The notes under the pieces are model-generated. The model did no database searches. It was not told the DNA's origin and saw nothing but the letters and a program-made list of their open reading frames with translations. DNA of 53,294 nt, from assembly GCA_958296345.1 (NCBI GenBank), contig CATQIJ010000016.1, forward strand, positions 1 through 53,294. Reading direction: 5' to 3'. Below are positions 17,870 through 29,071 of this stretch, piece after piece (position 1 is the stretch's first letter; the number at the start of each line of letters is the position of its first letter). This DNA comes from an uncultured Rhizobiaceae bacterium. GTDB taxonomy: Bacteria > Pseudomonadota > Alphaproteobacteria > Rhizobiales > Rhizobiaceae. The translations under genes were made by a program, and so were the position numbers.

Positions 17870-19159
17870 TTAGCGTTTGCTTACATCCACATACGGACGA
17901 GAAGTTGGTCCAGTATAAAGTTGACGAGGGCGACCAATTTTTTGTTTTGGATCTTCAATCATTTCTTTCCATTGAGCAATCCAACCTACTGTACGTGCAA
18001 CAGCGAACAACACTGTGAACATGTTAGTTGGGAAGCCAAGAGCACGAAGTGTGATGCCTGAGTAGAAATCAATATTTGGATAAAGCTTCTTCTCGATGAA
18101 ATATGGATCAGTAAGCGCAATACGCTCAAGCTCCATAGCAACTTCTAGAGTTGGATCATCTTTAACGCCAAGTTCTTTAAGAACTTCATGCGTTGTCTCT
18201 TGCATGATTTTCGCACGTGGATCGTAGTTTTTATAAACGCGGTGACCAAAGCCCATAAGACGGAATGGATCGTTCTTGTCTTTAGCGCGTTTTACAAATT
18301 CTGGAATACGGTCAACAGTTCCAATTTCTTGCAACATGTTAAGTGCTGCTTCGTTTGCACCGCCATGTGCAGGGCCCCAAAGACAGGCAATGCCAGCAGC
18401 AATACATGCAAATGGATTTGCGCCTGATGAACCAGCTAGACGTACAGTAGACGTCGAAGCATTTTGCTCGTGATCAGCATGAAGTGTGAAAATTTTGTCC
18501 ATAGCACGCGCCAGAACAGGATTTACTTTATATTCCTCAGTCGGAACAGCAAAACACATATGTAGGAAGTTTGATGCGTAATCCAAATCATTACGTGGAT
18601 AAACAAATGGCTGACCAATATGGTACTTATGAGCCATGGCTGCCAATGTAGGCATCTTCGCAATCATGCGCATAGAAGCAATCATGCGTTGCTTCTCATC
18701 CGAAATATCAGTTGAGTCATGATAGAATGCAGACAAAGCACCTACAACACCACACATAATAGCCATAGGGTGCGCATCGCGGCGGAAGCCCGTATAGAAC
18801 TTGTTCATTTGCTCATGAACCATCGTGTGCATTGTTACGCGTTCACGAAAAGCATCGCCATCAGCTTTGTTTGGAAACTCACCATAAAGAAGTAAGTAAC
18901 AAGTTTCTAGAAAATCACCCTTGTCAGCAAGTTCATCAATTGCATAGCCACGGTGGAGAAGCACACCTTCATCACCATCAATAAACGTAATATCACTTTC
19001 ACAAGATGCAGTTGATGTGAAGCCAGGGTCAAAAGTAAAAGCGCCGGTTTCTTTATACAATGTTGCGATATCGATAATATCAGGACCGACACTCGCTTGA
19101 CGAATAGAAAAATCCCAGCTCTTTTCTCCAATGCTTAGAGTTGCCTTATCGTTAGCCAT
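17870..19159 (-). CDS. gltA: Citrate synthase (type II)
   Basis: Condenses acetyl-CoA and oxaloacetate at the entry to the TCA cycle. The 429-residue protein is the large, NADH-sensitive hexameric type known from Gram-negative bacteria. Visible features are the N-terminal beta domain ([20 protein letters not shown]), GYAIDELA, the catalytic His in [28 protein letters not shown], and the catalytic Asp and substrate Arg region in [22 protein letters not shown] precedes the ATG. It has a 235-base upstream gap and probably its own promoter. Confidence 0.97.
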   Translation of the reverse strand: MANDKATLSIGEKSWDFSIRQASVGPDIIDIATLYKETGAFTFDPGFTSTASCESDITFIDGDEGVLLHRGYAIDELADKGDFLETCYLLLYGEFPNKADGDAFRERVTMHTMVHEQMNKFYTGFRRDAHPMAIMCGVVGALSAFYHDSTDISDEKQRMIASMRMIAKMPTLAAMAHKYHIGQPFVYPRNDLDYASNFLHMCFAVPTEEYKVNPVLARAMDKIFTLHADHEQNASTSTVRLAGSSGANPFACIAAGIACLWGPAHGGANEAALNMLQEIGTVDRIPEFVKRAKDKNDPFRLMGFGHRVYKNYDPRAKIMQETTHEVLKELGVKDDPTLEVAMELERIALTDPYFIEKKLYPNIDFYSGITLRALGFPTNMFTVLFAVARTVGWIAQWKEMIEDPKQKIGRPRQLYTGPTSRPYVDVSKR

Positions 19160-19394
19160 ATTTAAGTCCTTTCTGTTCGCAACCGGCCTTTGCCAAGTAC
19201 GCCATTTAAAATCAAAATGATTCCTAATGGGGTGGAGTTAGAGGTAAAAATACCTACTATCCGTAAGTTGCGTGTTTCTAATAAGCGGAATACATTTGAG
19301 GAAAATGCATCGTTGCGTATTAGCTATATGATTTGAACCAGTGACACAAGTAAGACAATGGTCAAACAAATGTCAAAAATTGTCACCGATTAGC

Positions 19395-20816
19395 TTACGC
19401 AAGAGCGTCTTTCATTCTGTTTATAGACACGTCGCGGCCTAAAATTTGTAAAACATCAAATGCACCAGGCGAAGTCGCCTTGCCAGTAACTGCTGCGCGA
19501 ATAGGTTGAGCCACTTTACCGAGCTTCAGATCATTGCTTTCAGTATAATTACGAATGCATGTCTCAACGCTTTCAGCTTGCCAATCAGCTAACGCTTCAA
19601 AGAGCGGAAGAATACCACTAATAACAGCAAGGCCATCTTCATTAAGTAGGTTGGCAGCTTTTTCTTCCATCGGAATTGGTCGCTGTTCAAAGATAAATGC
19701 TGCGCTTTGAGCAAGAGTAACGAGTGTTTTCGCGCGTTCTTTTAAGGCAGGCATAGCTTTTAAAAGCATTGGGCGAGTCTCATCGTTTAGATTGTCGGTA
19801 ATAAACTTTCCACCTTCAAGCTCACTAGCAATTGTTTCAAAATAAGCAAGCAAGTCATCATCATTTGATTCACGAATATACTGACCGTTGATTGCTTCTA
19901 GCTTTGTAAAATCAAATCGAGCAGCAGCTTTGTTCATGCCATCAAAACCAAACCATTCAACCATCTGCTCCGTAGACATGATTTCATCATCACCATGTGA
20001 CCAGCCCAGTTTTACAAGATAGTTGCGCAATGCCGCTGGTAAGTAGCCCATCTCGCAGAATTTCTCTGCACCAGTTGCACCGTGACGTTTAGATAATTTT
20101 GCACCATCTGCACCGTGAATGAGCGGAATATGCGCCATGGTTGGAACTTCCCAATTCATTCCCTGAAAAATAAGCGTCTGACGCGCAGCGTTAATTAGAT
20201 GATCATCACCGCGAATTATGTGACTGACTTCCATGTCATGATCATCCACAACAACTGCAAGCATATAAGTTGGGTTGCCATCTGAACGTAGTAAAATTAG
20301 ATCATCAAGATCACTGTTTGAAAATGTCACCTCCCCTTGGACTTGATCATCCACAATAGTTGAACCTTCAAGCGGCGCTCTTAAGCGAACTACATATGGC
20401 GCACCTTCTGGTGCAAGAGAAACATCGCGGTCACGCCATGTTCCATCATAGCGCGTTGGCAAACCCGCAGCTTGAGCTTTCTCGCGCATAGCTGTTATTT
20501 CTTCAGGCGTACAATAACATTTGTAGGCAGAACCATTTTCAACCATCTGATGAGCAACTTCACGATGTCTATCAGCACGTGCATATTGTGAAATGGCATC
20601 CCCATCCCACTTAAGACCTAGCCACGAAAGACCATCCTTAATAGCCGTGAAAGCATCCTCACTAGAGCGTTCACGATCAGTATCTTCTATCCGAAGAAGC
20701 ATTTTGCCATCATTTGCTTTTGCATAAAGCCAATTAAAAAGCGCTGTTCTCGCTCCCCCAATATGAAGGTAGCCAGTCGGTGAGGGCGCAAATCGGGTAA
20801 CAACAGGTTTAGTCAT
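19395..20816 (-). CDS. gltX: Glutamate-tRNA ligase
   Basis: Class I aminoacyl-tRNA synthetase charging tRNA-Glu. The HIGH-type motif is in [20 protein letters not shown] and the KMSKS-type motif is KLSKRHG ([13 protein letters not shown]). YCTPEEI with Cys residues lies in the Zn-like insertion. The 473-residue length is normal. Many alphaproteobacteria carry two GluRS genes, one being non-discriminating or Gln-specific; which type this is cannot be read directly. It is divergent from comEC and followed 235 bases later by gltA in the same direction. Confidence 0.95.
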   Translation of the reverse strand: MTKPVVTRFAPSPTGYLHIGGARTALFNWLYAKANDGKMLLRIEDTDRERSSEDAFTAIKDGLSWLGLKWDGDAISQYARADRHREVAHQMVENGSAYKCYCTPEEITAMREKAQAAGLPTRYDGTWRDRDVSLAPEGAPYVVRLRAPLEGSTIVDDQVQGEVTFSNSDLDDLILLRSDGNPTYMLAVVVDDHDMEVSHIIRGDDHLINAARQTLIFQGMNWEVPTMAHIPLIHGADGAKLSKRHGATGAEKFCEMGYLPAALRNYLVKLGWSHGDDEIMSTEQMVEWFGFDGMNKAAARFDFTKLEAINGQYIRESNDDDLLAYFETIASELEGGKFITDNLNDETRPMLLKAMPALKERAKTLVTLAQSAAFIFEQRPIPMEEKAANLLNEDGLAVISGILPLFEALADWQAESVETCIRNYTESNDLKLGKVAQPIRAAVTGKATSPGAFDVLQILGRDVSINRMKDALA

Positions 20817-20943
20817 GTTTGTTCATGCTCGCTATATCGGCCAAATAAGAAAACTTGCAGTGATCTTAATTTGTCTATTTGATGAAGTTATTGCTCATTT
20901 AGCATAGTGAGTAAAAGAGACAAGTATATAAAGTAGGTATGGT

Positions 20944-23309
20944 TTGGCGGGAGATGAATTGCCAAGCGTCCCTGTAAAACAAAAACAAGAAGAACAAACT
21001 CAAGAGGCGCTTTTACAAAAAACGTGGTTTGCGAATGAAGCAAAGGGATTTGCTGCGCCTGCAAGCTTGAAAAAATCAAAACAACTTCAATTAAAGCTCT
21101 CAAACTTCGCATTAGATTTGCGCGATAGTTTACAGACAAAATTAATTCTCGAACTTGAAACAGGGCTGGGCTTTAATTTGATGCCAGTCTTTATGGGTAT
21201 AGGGATTCTAGTCTATTCACAATTCCTGCAGAACCATCAATGTTTGCATTAGTCGCTACGGTTTTAGTTTTGTCTTTCGTTTCATGGAAACTAAAAATAC
21301 AAAGCAGGCTATCCAACACAGTATCAATCTTAGCAATGCTTATCTCTGGTATGTTAGCTGCGCAAACGGCAACAAAATTAAACCATACACCAATGTTGGA
21401 GCGCCAAACGACTACGCAAATGCAAGCCGTTATTTTGAGTGTTGACCAAAGTAGAAGAGGGGCTGCACGATATTTTGTTAAACCCATTATGCTTGAAGGT
21501 TTTAAAGCATCCAAAATTCCGAGACGATTAAGAGTATCAGCAGCAGCAAAACATAAACGAATGAGGCCTGGAGAAGTAATTTCTGGTTTGGTTAGATTGC
21601 AACCTGTTTCAGGAGCGGTTTATCCAGGTGGATATGACTTTTCATTTTTTGCTTGGCATGAAGGAATGGGCGGTAGTGGCTTCTTTATGGGGCAACCTAA
21701 AAAATTAGAAGAAAGCTATTCGATCAGTCTGGGTGAGCAATTTACTATTCATGTAAATAATATGCGCATTGCCGTTGAAAATAGAATTTTGAAAGCGATG
21801 CCAAGCACAACAGGTAAAATTGCCATTGCCTTAGTGACTGGAAACAAAACCCATATACCTGCGGAAACGCAAAACAGTTTAAGAAAAACTGGGCTAGCGC
21901 ATATTCTAGCTATTTCTGGCCTACACATGGCTCTGGTAACATTGACTGTAATTTGGTGCATAAGATTTGCATTAGTTTTTATTCCTAGTTTGGCGCTTAG
22001 GTATCCAATAAAAAAATGGGCAGTATGTGCGGGCTTTGTCAGTGCAACAACATATCTAATGTTATCAGGCGCAGGCATCGCAACGCAGCGCGCATGGGTG
22101 ATGATCTCCGTAATGTTACTCGCGGTACTAATGGACAGGCGAGCGATAACGATGAGAAGTGTTGCAATTTCTGCAATCATCATTTTGTTGATTAATCCGC
22201 AAAGCTTATTATCTCCAGGTTTTCAAATGTCTTTTGCTGCGGTGTGTTCTTTAGTGGCGGGGTATGAGGCTTTGAATAATCGCCGTAAATTACAGGCAGA
22301 GAATATATTTATTCCAGTTAATCAAAACTTATTGGTTAGAGCGAGTACGGGGATGTTTGGATATTTCTCGGGCATTGCGACCACCAGTTTAATTGCTGGG
22401 ACAGCAACTGCATTTATTGCAGCTTGGCATTTTCACCAAGTCGCACCTTTGGGGCTTTTAGCAAACTTGATTGCCATGCCGATCGTCAGCATCATCATAA
22501 TGCCATTTGTTCTCTTCTCAGTTTTATTGATGCCCTATGGATTAGAATTTATACCACTTACATCCGTATCACTTGGGATTGAGTGGGTAGTAGATAGTTC
22601 TCGTTGGGTAGAAAGTATTTCGCCTAATGGTAATATCGGTCTTTTAAAGCGAGAGGCAATTTTTATCTTTGCGTTATTTTTAATATCAATCTGCGTTTTG
22701 AAAACAAAGCTAAGGTTGTTTTCAGTGATACCACTCTTGATTTTACCATTTTTATTAAAAGCACTGAAGATGCCAGATGTCATCATAGCAGAAAATGGAC
22801 ACGCAGTTGCTATTAAAACAGACAATCAAAAGCTTGGGCTTTTATTTCCAAGAGGTAGCGCATTTGTTCAAAATATTTTGCTTAAGGCATGGTCAAATGG
22901 GGAGGCTGAGCCTTTGGGGTTAAGCAAAGAACAATGCAATCGAGAGCGTTGTATTGTGGTGCTACCATCAAGTAAAGTGCTTCACGTTTTATATAACCCA
23001 AAGCTCATACAATCATCATGCAATCGCGCAGATATACTAATCGCACCAAGGTTATGGTGGATAACAAGGTTATGGTGGATAAATTGTAAGGAGACGGTGC
23101 CAGAGTTGGTTTTAAAGCGTTACGACTTTGAACGATTTGGTACACACGCGTTATATATCAATAGAGTTAGTGCAAATGCTAATAATGAAACTAAAATACT
23201 CAATTCAAATATCCTAAGCCAAGAAATAAGAGTCGAAACTGCTCTTCCAGAAGCAACAAGACCCTGGCATCGTGTGGTAACGCACCCTGATGAAGTTAAT
23301 AATTATTAG
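20944..23309 (+). pseudogene. comEC: comEC/Rec2-type DNA uptake channel gene, interrupted by a one-base frameshift
   Basis: ComEC moves transforming single-stranded DNA across the inner membrane. The frame starting at TTG 20944 reads LGFNLMPVFMGIGILVY, then goes out of frame at 21216. The -1 frame continues FTIPAEPSMFALVATVLVL and the rest of the protein. A missing base, most simply one T of tattt, would restore a 788-residue protein. The remainder has the domain DUF4131-like OB part, the multi-spanning competence domain (GLAHILAISGLHMALVT, LLSPGFQMSFAAV) and a C-terminal soluble part. An 18-bp exact tandem duplication lies at 23047-23082. Either a real pseudogene or a sequencing error. Confidence 0.85.
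23047..23082 (+). repeat. Exact 18-bp tandem duplication inside comEC
   Basis: The unit caaggttatggtggataa occurs twice without a gap (23047-23064, 23065-23082). It keeps the frame and yields the repeated residues RLWWIT-RLWWIN near the C-terminus of ComEC. It is probably a recent slippage event. Confidence 0.9.
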
Positions 23310-24043
23310 TGATACTGGCGAATAAGACCAACAAGCTTGCCCTGAACTTTTACTTGGTCGGAAGGCAATCTGCGCGTTTCATAAGCAGCATTAGCAGGTT
23401 CAAGTGCAATCATGCTTCCTTCTCTATGGAAAGTCTTTAGCGTAGCTTCTTCATCATCAATTAGAGCTACAACAATCTCTCCACCACGTGCCGTCGTTTC
23501 CTGGCGAATAATAACCGTGTCACCATCAAGGATACCGGCCTCAATCATAGAGTCACCTTCAACGGTCAAAGCAAAATGCTCGCCACGACTAATCATCTCA
23601 GGGGGGACAGTTACAGAATGCGTATTATCTTGAATGGCAGATATAGGAACACCAGCAGCAATCTTGCCCATAACAGGTACAGAGAAACCAGCGTTATCAT
23701 TTTCATATGATGGCTCACTACCCGGGAAAGCTGTAACATTATCGGCGACTGGCACAGGTGTGCGTTTAGCACCAAAGTCTGCTTGTATAACACTGACAGT
23801 TTCAACAGCAGCTTCAGGCGTACCCCAAGCTTCTGGCATTTTAATCACTTCAAGCGCACGAGCACGATTAGGTAGGCGACGTATAAAGCCACGCTCCTCA
23901 AGAGCTGTGATAAGGCGGTGAATACCAGACTTAGATTTCAGTTCAAGCGCATCTTTCATCTCATCAAAAGAGGGCGGAACACCTTCTGCCTGCATACGTT
24001 CATGAATGAATTGCAATAAAAGCTGCTGTTTTCTCGTAAGCAT
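23306..24043 (-). CDS. lexA: LexA repressor
   Basis: SOS regulator that cleaves itself when RecA filaments form. The 245-residue alphaproteobacterial form has a winged helix at the N-terminus ([41 protein letters not shown]), a longer linker than in E. coli, the Ala130-Gly131 cleavage bond in [12 protein letters not shown], nucleophile Ser165 in [10 protein letters not shown] and Lys203 in [18 protein letters not shown]7-GTTC operator lies 98 bases upstream. It converges on comEC with a 4-base overlap of the ends. Confidence 0.96.
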   Translation of the reverse strand: MLTRKQQLLLQFIHERMQAEGVPPSFDEMKDALELKSKSGIHRLITALEERGFIRRLPNRARALEVIKMPEAWGTPEAAVETVSVIQADFGAKRTPVPVADNVTAFPGSEPSYENDNAGFSVPVMGKIAAGVPISAIQDNTHSVTVPPEMISRGEHFALTVEGDSMIEAGILDGDTVIIRQETTARGGEIVVALIDDEEATLKTFHREGSMIALEPANAAYETRRLPSDQVKVQGKLVGLIRQYH

Positions 24044-24140
24044 ATGGTCAACCTTTCAAGAGATAACCTCAATGTGCGCTTAGTTTCTTATGTCGCTAAT
24101 TTTAGAATCAAAAGAAACAAATGTAGAACATTACATATCT

Positions 24141-24155
24141 GTTCTAGTTATGTTC
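24141..24155. promoter_or_regulatory. SOS box (LexA operator), GTTC-N7-GTTC
   Basis: gttc at 24141-24144, seven bases, gttc at 24152-24155: a perfect match to the alphaproteobacterial LexA consensus. It lies 98 bp before lexA and 157 bp before the divergent deacetylase gene. Autoregulation of lexA is the expected role; control of the divergent gene is possible but unproven. Confidence 0.85.
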
Positions 24156-24312
24156 CGCAAGAGTAAAAATTAAATTAACGGCGGGTTTTTAATTCGTAAA
24201 TACACCGTAACCGTGTTTTCTATTTGTTTACCATAATGAGAAGTTAATGAATTCGTTAGCAATTTTATCAATTCAAAGGTGAGATTCTATCTTCAATATT
24301 TTGGAGATAGTA

Positions 24313-25479
24313 ATGCGTAATACCATTTTTGCGGCACTGAAGTTTTGTTCTGTATTTAGCTTATCAAGTCTAGGAGCAATGTCTGCTTTACCAGTTGAAC
24401 AAGTTCAAGCTGCGTGTAGAGGTGGAAAGGGCATTGGTGTTCATCGCACGGTTGCACTGAATACATCAGGTGGAAGACGATATGGCAAATCACACGGCAG
24501 AGCACAAGATTTTCTCAAACATAAAGAAGTGGTACTAACTTTTGATGATGGTCCAGTCCCAAATATCACGCCAAAAGTACTGCATGAATTAGATCAACAT
24601 TGCGCCAAAGCAACATTCTTTATGGTTGCAACTATGGCAAAAAATAATCCGTCCTTAGCTCGCAAAGTTGCAAATAAAGGCCACACGATAGGCATTCATA
24701 GTTATAGCCACAAAAATCTTGGTCAACAAAGTGGTGCAAATGCTGTTAAAGACGTCAACCGTAGTATCACTGCCATTGAAAAAGCTGTTGGTCGAGACGT
24801 CGCACCATTCTTCCGTTTTCCATATCTTTCAGAAAATAAATCAGTAAATCAACATCTTAATCGCCTTGGATATGGTGTGTTTGCAATTGATGTTGATAGC
24901 TTAGATTACAAATTTTCAAACCCAACTTCTATGGTCAACCGTGTCATGGGTGAGCTTAATCGCAAGGGTAAAGGCATTATATTGATGCATGATATTCAAA
25001 AAGTTACGGCTCGTGGGTTAGGCCAACTCTTAGATCGTCTAAACAGTGAGGGTTACAAAATAGTTCATGTTAGAGGTCGTGGCGGTAAGGATCCACAAGA
25101 ACCAATTCTCGTGTCTTCTATTACAGAAAAACAAAACAAACCTAAACCAACTATTGTTGCTTCAAATACCAATGCAGAATCAACCACTAGCTGGACAATA
25201 CGAAAATCTATTAGCACGCCAACAAAAGAGGCTGTAAAACAGAAAAAACGTAAAAATGTTAGAATGCTTACAAATAGTAAGAATCCTATTAGAGCGAAAC
25301 TTAAAAAACGAATTACTATTGCAAATGCAAAACCTTCAAAAAAAACAAAGAAACAAAAGGTAGCTTCGTTAACAGCTCAAGATATATTCAAGCGTAATAA
25401 GAAAAAAGCTTTGAAGCAATTTAACAAGAATAAGCTAGCATTCCGTGCGGCAATTAAAGGCCGTATCTCAACTAATTAA
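24313..25479 (+). CDS. Secreted polysaccharide deacetylase (NodB-homology domain)
   Basis: The start at MRNTIFAALKF is set by GGAG six bases before the ATG; it opens a signal peptide ending near VQA. The NodB-type carbohydrate esterase 4 domain spans about 70-255: LTFDDGPVPN with the metal Asp, HSYSHKNLG with the two metal His, RFPYLSE, DVDSLDYKF and ILMHDIQ. Expected activity is removal of N-acetyl groups from chitooligosaccharide-like or peptidoglycan-like substrates in the periplasm. The last 110 or so residues are strongly Lys/Arg-rich and low-complexity, perhaps binding acidic polymers or wall. Divergent from lexA; its end overlaps moeA by 12 bases. Confidence 0.88.
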   Translation: MRNTIFAALKFCSVFSLSSLGAMSALPVEQVQAACRGGKGIGVHRTVALNTSGGRRYGKSHGRAQDFLKHKEVVLTFDDGPVPNITPKVLHELDQHCAKATFFMVATMAKNNPSLARKVANKGHTIGIHSYSHKNLGQQSGANAVKDVNRSITAIEKAVGRDVAPFFRFPYLSENKSVNQHLNRLGYGVFAIDVDSLDYKFSNPTSMVNRVMGELNRKGKGIILMHDIQKVTARGLGQLLDRLNSEGYKIVHVRGRGGKDPQEPILVSSITEKQNKPKPTIVASNTNAESTTSWTIRKSISTPTKEAVKQKKRKNVRMLTNSKNPIRAKLKKRITIANAKPSKKTKKQKVASLTAQDIFKRNKKKALKQFNKNKLAFRAAIKGRISTN

Positions 25480-26697
25480 GACAACCTCACAAGCATCACC
25501 CGCTTTTGCAGCATCAGCTTTAACCGCCCGGTAAACCAGACAATCTGCACGAACTAAATTAGCCAACATGGAGCTATCTTGTTTTGTAAACGGTGATGCT
25601 ACCCGCTTGCCATCTTTAGAAACGGTTAGGGTAGCGCGCATATATTCTGCGCGCTCGTCATTTTCTGGTAGGTCACAACTTAATACTGCAGGAACACGTT
25701 GCAAAGCTTCTGCGCTTTGACCTGATAGCTTTTGAATAAGTGGCTTTACGAATACATTAAATGCAACCAGTGACGAAACGGGATTTCCCGCAAGGCCCGT
25801 TAGATAAACTGTCTTACCTTTGTGTTGAAAACGACCGAATAAAAAGGGTTTCCCCGGGCGCATGGCTATTTTTGCAATTTCGAATTCAAAACCAATTTCT
25901 TGTGCAACAGGTAATACAAGATCATGGTCGCCAACTGATGCACCACCTGTAGTGACAATAACATCTGCATTGCTCGTAATTGCTTCAAATATCTTTACCC
26001 GAAGCGCGTCTCTTGTGTCACCTGCAATGCCAAGATCTAAAACATCTGCGCCGCAGTTTTCTATGCTAGCTGCAATTCCAAACGTATTGGAAGCTATAAT
26101 CTGACCAGGTGCAGTTGCTTGCCCCGGCATGACAAGTTCGTCACCGGTAGAAATCATAGCAACTTTGGCTTGTGAATAACATGGAACATCCGCATGATTC
26201 ATTGAGGCGGCTAATGCTAAGCGATAGGGCGTTAGAATATCGCCCGCGTTTAAAAGTGTTTCACCCTCATTAAAATCCAACCCAGCCTTGCGGATGAATT
26301 TACCTTTTGCTGTGCCTTCTAAAATTTCGACTGTCCCATCACCTGCATTCGTATTTTCTTGAATGATGATGGTATCTGCACCTCTTGGAATGACAGCACC
26401 CGTAAAGATACGAACCGCTTCACCTTTGCCCACAGGTTCATCAAATGGCGTACCTGCTTTGGATTCGCCAATTACATTTAAAGTAGCGGGCAAGGATGTG
26501 ACATCAGATTGCAAAACCGCATAGCCATCCATGGCAGAAGCATCAAAGGGTGGTTGCGTGCGTAAAGATATCAAATCTTGAGAAAGCGTTTTATTGGTGG
26601 CTCGTCTTAAAGTTAGCTTTTCTTCACCAATTGGTTGAACGCCTGATAAAACTATGTCGAGTGCTTTATCAGCAGGAATAAGCTCTTTCAAAGACAT
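25468..26697 (-). CDS. moeA: Molybdopterin molybdenumtransferase
   Basis: Inserts molybdate into adenylylated molybdopterin, the last step of molybdenum cofactor synthesis. Recognisable by the N-terminal PPFDASAMDGYAV, IFTGAVIPRGADTI, and the MogA-like domain with MISTGDELV, SNTFGI, VTTGGASVGDHDLV, MRPGKPFLFG and GLAGNPVSSLVAF. Length 409 is normal. The ATG immediately follows the moaC stop with no gap, indicating one operon trpD-trpC-moaC-moeA, the usual rhizobial order. Confidence 0.96.
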   Translation of the reverse strand: MSLKELIPADKALDIVLSGVQPIGEEKLTLRRATNKTLSQDLISLRTQPPFDASAMDGYAVLQSDVTSLPATLNVIGESKAGTPFDEPVGKGEAVRIFTGAVIPRGADTIIIQENTNAGDGTVEILEGTAKGKFIRKAGLDFNEGETLLNAGDILTPYRLALAASMNHADVPCYSQAKVAMISTGDELVMPGQATAPGQIIASNTFGIAASIENCGADVLDLGIAGDTRDALRVKIFEAITSNADVIVTTGGASVGDHDLVLPVAQEIGFEFEIAKIAMRPGKPFLFGRFQHKGKTVYLTGLAGNPVSSLVAFNVFVKPLIQKLSGQSAEALQRVPAVLSCDLPENDERAEYMRATLTVSKDGKRVASPFTKQDSSMLANLVRADCLVYRAVKADAAKAGDACEVVLIS

Positions 26698-27177
26698 CTA
26701 GTCTTCACGCTTCCAGTGACCTGATTTGCCACCTTTTTTCTCATCAAGAAGAATGCCAGAAATTTCCATGCCGCGATCAACGGCTTTGACCATGTCGTAG
26801 ATTGTAAGACAAGTAACAGAACAAGCAGTCAATGCTTCCATTTCAACACCTGTTTGACCAGAGACGCCTGCCATTGCATTTACACGCAAGCCAGGAAGTG
26901 TTTCATCTGGTGTAATATCAACAGTGACTTTAGTTAGCCCAAGTGGATGACAAAGCGGGATAAGGTCTGACGTTTTCTTAGCAGCTATAATGCCAGCAAT
27001 GCGAGCTGTTGCTAGAACGTCGCCTTTTTTAGCGTTACCTTCAAGAACAAGTTTGAGGGTCTCTGGTAGCATTTTAACATGACCAACAGCAGTAGCTTCA
27101 CGTGATGTAGATGACTTTTCACCCACATCCACCATATGTGCTTCACCAGTTTTGCCTATGTGCGTGAGTTCAGCCAT
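26698..27177 (-). CDS. moaC: Cyclic pyranopterin monophosphate synthase
   Basis: Second enzyme of the first stage of molybdenum cofactor synthesis, working after MoaA. The 159-residue protein shows [42 protein letters not shown] with the substrate-binding His, [26 protein letters not shown] with the catalytic region, and the end KKGGKSGHW. Its ATG overlaps the trpC stop by one base, showing translational coupling with the tryptophan genes. Confidence 0.97.
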   Translation of the reverse strand: MAELTHIGKTGEAHMVDVGEKSSTSREATAVGHVKMLPETLKLVLEGNAKKGDVLATARIAGIIAAKKTSDLIPLCHPLGLTKVTVDITPDETLPGLRVNAMAGVSGQTGVEMEALTACSVTCLTIYDMVKAVDRGMEISGILLDEKKGGKSGHWKRED

Positions 27178-27980
27178 TAAGCAGCTTTCTTTGTTAAAAG
27201 GTCTTTTGTTGCTTTTGCCACATCGTTTTGGCGCATCAAGCTTTCGCCAATCAAAAAAGTTTTGATGTTGGACTGAGAAAGCCTCGTTAAATCATAAGGC
27301 GTGAAGATACCGCTTTCCCCAATCAATAGCTTATGACGAGGAACAAGCTTAGAAAGGCGTTCGCTTGTTTCTAACGATACTTCAAACGTTTTAAGGTTTC
27401 GATTATTGATACCAAGAAGCGCAGAATTCATATGTTTTAGGGCACGTTCAAGTTCTTCTTCGTTATGTACTTCAACCAGTACATCCATGCCTAGTTCAAA
27501 CGCAGTATTCTCAAGAGCAATAGCCTCTTCGTCAGTTACAGATGCCATAATAACCAAGATGCAATCTGCGCCCCAAGCTCGCGCCTCATAAACCTGATAC
27601 GGCTCATAGAGAAAATCTTTGCGAATGGCGGGCAGAGATACTGCATCACGTGCATTGGTTAAATACTCTGGAGCACCTTGAAAGCTTGGCGTATCTGTCA
27701 AAATAGAAAGACAGGCCGCACCACCTTGTTCATAGGCTTTTGCAAGTTCTGGTGGGTTAAAGTCTTCACGGATCAACCCTTTTGATGGGCTTGCTTTTTT
27801 AATCTCAGCTATGAGGGCGTATTCACCAGCATTAAGTTTTGTTTGAAGTGTACTATAAAACCCACGTGGTGCAGATGCATCAGCAATTTTAGCTTTTAAC
27901 TCGTCAAGTGAAACAGTAGCCTTTGCGGCAAGAATTTCTTCGCGCTTATAAAGCTCAATCTTTTTTAGAATATCAGCCAT
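27177..27980 (-). CDS. trpC: Indole-3-glycerol phosphate synthase
   Basis: Fourth step of tryptophan synthesis, closing the indole ring. TIM barrel of 267 residues with the catalytic Lys in [64 protein letters not shown] and the phosphate site [10 protein letters not shown]. Monofunctional, not fused to TrpF. Overlaps trpD by one base upstream and moaC by one base downstream. Confidence 0.97.
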   Translation of the reverse strand: MADILKKIELYKREEILAAKATVSLDELKAKIADASAPRGFYSTLQTKLNAGEYALIAEIKKASPSKGLIREDFNPPELAKAYEQGGAACLSILTDTPSFQGAPEYLTNARDAVSLPAIRKDFLYEPYQVYEARAWGADCILVIMASVTDEEAIALENTAFELGMDVLVEVHNEEELERALKHMNSALLGINNRNLKTFEVSLETSERLSKLVPRHKLLIGESGIFTPYDLTRLSQSNIKTFLIGESLMRQNDVAKATKDLLTKKAA

Positions 27981-28999
27981 TATGCATTACCTTGATTAGA
28001 TGTTTTAATAAGCTTTTCAAGTGTAGTCATAGCTGAGCCACTATCAATTGAGTTTGTTGCTAGCTTTGTCGCTTCTTGTAAGTTTGATGCTTTATCAGCA
28101 ACTATTAATGAACAAGCTGCGTTCATAATTACCATGTTCCGATAGGCCGAAGGCTTTCCGTCAAGAACTTCGCGCAATGCTTTTGCATTTTCATTCGCAT
28201 CACCGCCAGCAATTTCGCTTTCACTTGCAATATCAAAACCAAAATCAGATGGGTTAACTTCAAAAGTATTCACTGAGCCATTCACAAGTTCAGCAACTTG
28301 CGTAGTGCCTGTAATCGTTACTTCATCAAACCCTTGACCGTGAACTACCCAGATTTTTTCTGAACCCAGTTTTTGTGCAACTTTGGCAGCTGTTAAAACC
28401 CATTGCGGAGCAAAAACACCTAATAGCTGACGCTTCACACTTGCTGGGTTACACATAGGACCAAGCAAATTAAATATTGTTCGTGTAGCAAGTTCCACAC
28501 GGGCAGGGCCAACATAACGCATTGCAGAATGATGAGCAGGGGCAAACATAAAACCAATTCCAGCATCTTCTATACAATCAGAAGTTTGGCTTGGGGATAG
28601 CTCAATGTTGACGCCAAGAGCAGTTAAACAATCAGAAGCTCCAGATTTAGAGGAAAGAGAACGATTACCATGCTTGGCAACAGGAACGCCGCAGCCCGCC
28701 GTTACAAGCGCTGTGCATGTGGAAATATTATAAGAACCTTTAGCATCCCCACCAGTACCAACAATGTCGATAGCATCTTGCGGGGCATCAACTGGCAACA
28801 TAACTGCTCGAAGGGCGTCAATTGCACCTGCAAACTCATCTTCTGTTTCGCCGCGAACGCGCATACCCATCAGCACAGCACCGATTTGGGCATCAGTTGC
28901 TTCACCAGACATGATGATGTTGAAAGCAGCTTTTGTATCTTCTCGACTTAAACTTTCGCCATTAGCGAGCTGGCCGATTGCTTCTTTCAAATCTTGCAT
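27980..28999 (-). CDS. trpD: Anthranilate phosphoribosyltransferase
   Basis: Second committed step of tryptophan synthesis; joins anthranilate and [23 protein letters not shown] is the PRPP site, [17 protein letters not shown] the Mg and anthranilate region, and [22 protein letters not shown] the dimer and substrate region; the [10 protein letters not shown] and [11 protein letters not shown] motifs complete the family pattern. Length 339. First gene of the trpD-trpC-moaC-moeA group. TrpE and TrpG are not in the window. Confidence 0.97.
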   Translation of the reverse strand: MQDLKEAIGQLANGESLSREDTKAAFNIIMSGEATDAQIGAVLMGMRVRGETEDEFAGAIDALRAVMLPVDAPQDAIDIVGTGGDAKGSYNISTCTALVTAGCGVPVAKHGNRSLSSKSGASDCLTALGVNIELSPSQTSDCIEDAGIGFMFAPAHHSAMRYVGPARVELATRTIFNLLGPMCNPASVKRQLLGVFAPQWVLTAAKVAQKLGSEKIWVVHGQGFDEVTITGTTQVAELVNGSVNTFEVNPSDFGFDIASESEIAGGDANENAKALREVLDGKPSAYRNMVIMNAACSLIVADKASNLQEATKLATNSIDSGSAMTTLEKLIKTSNQGNA

Positions 29000-29071
29000 G
29001 TTATTTCCAAAGATAGATTAGTATGTTCTTCCAACATTTATTGGAAGTTACATGCCATGTCTACCATCATA

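Noticed and set aside
21210..21220. Programmed frameshift in comEC
   Set aside because: The junction lacks an X_XXY_YYZ slippery heptamer and has no long homopolymer, so a lost base or read error is more likely than recoding.
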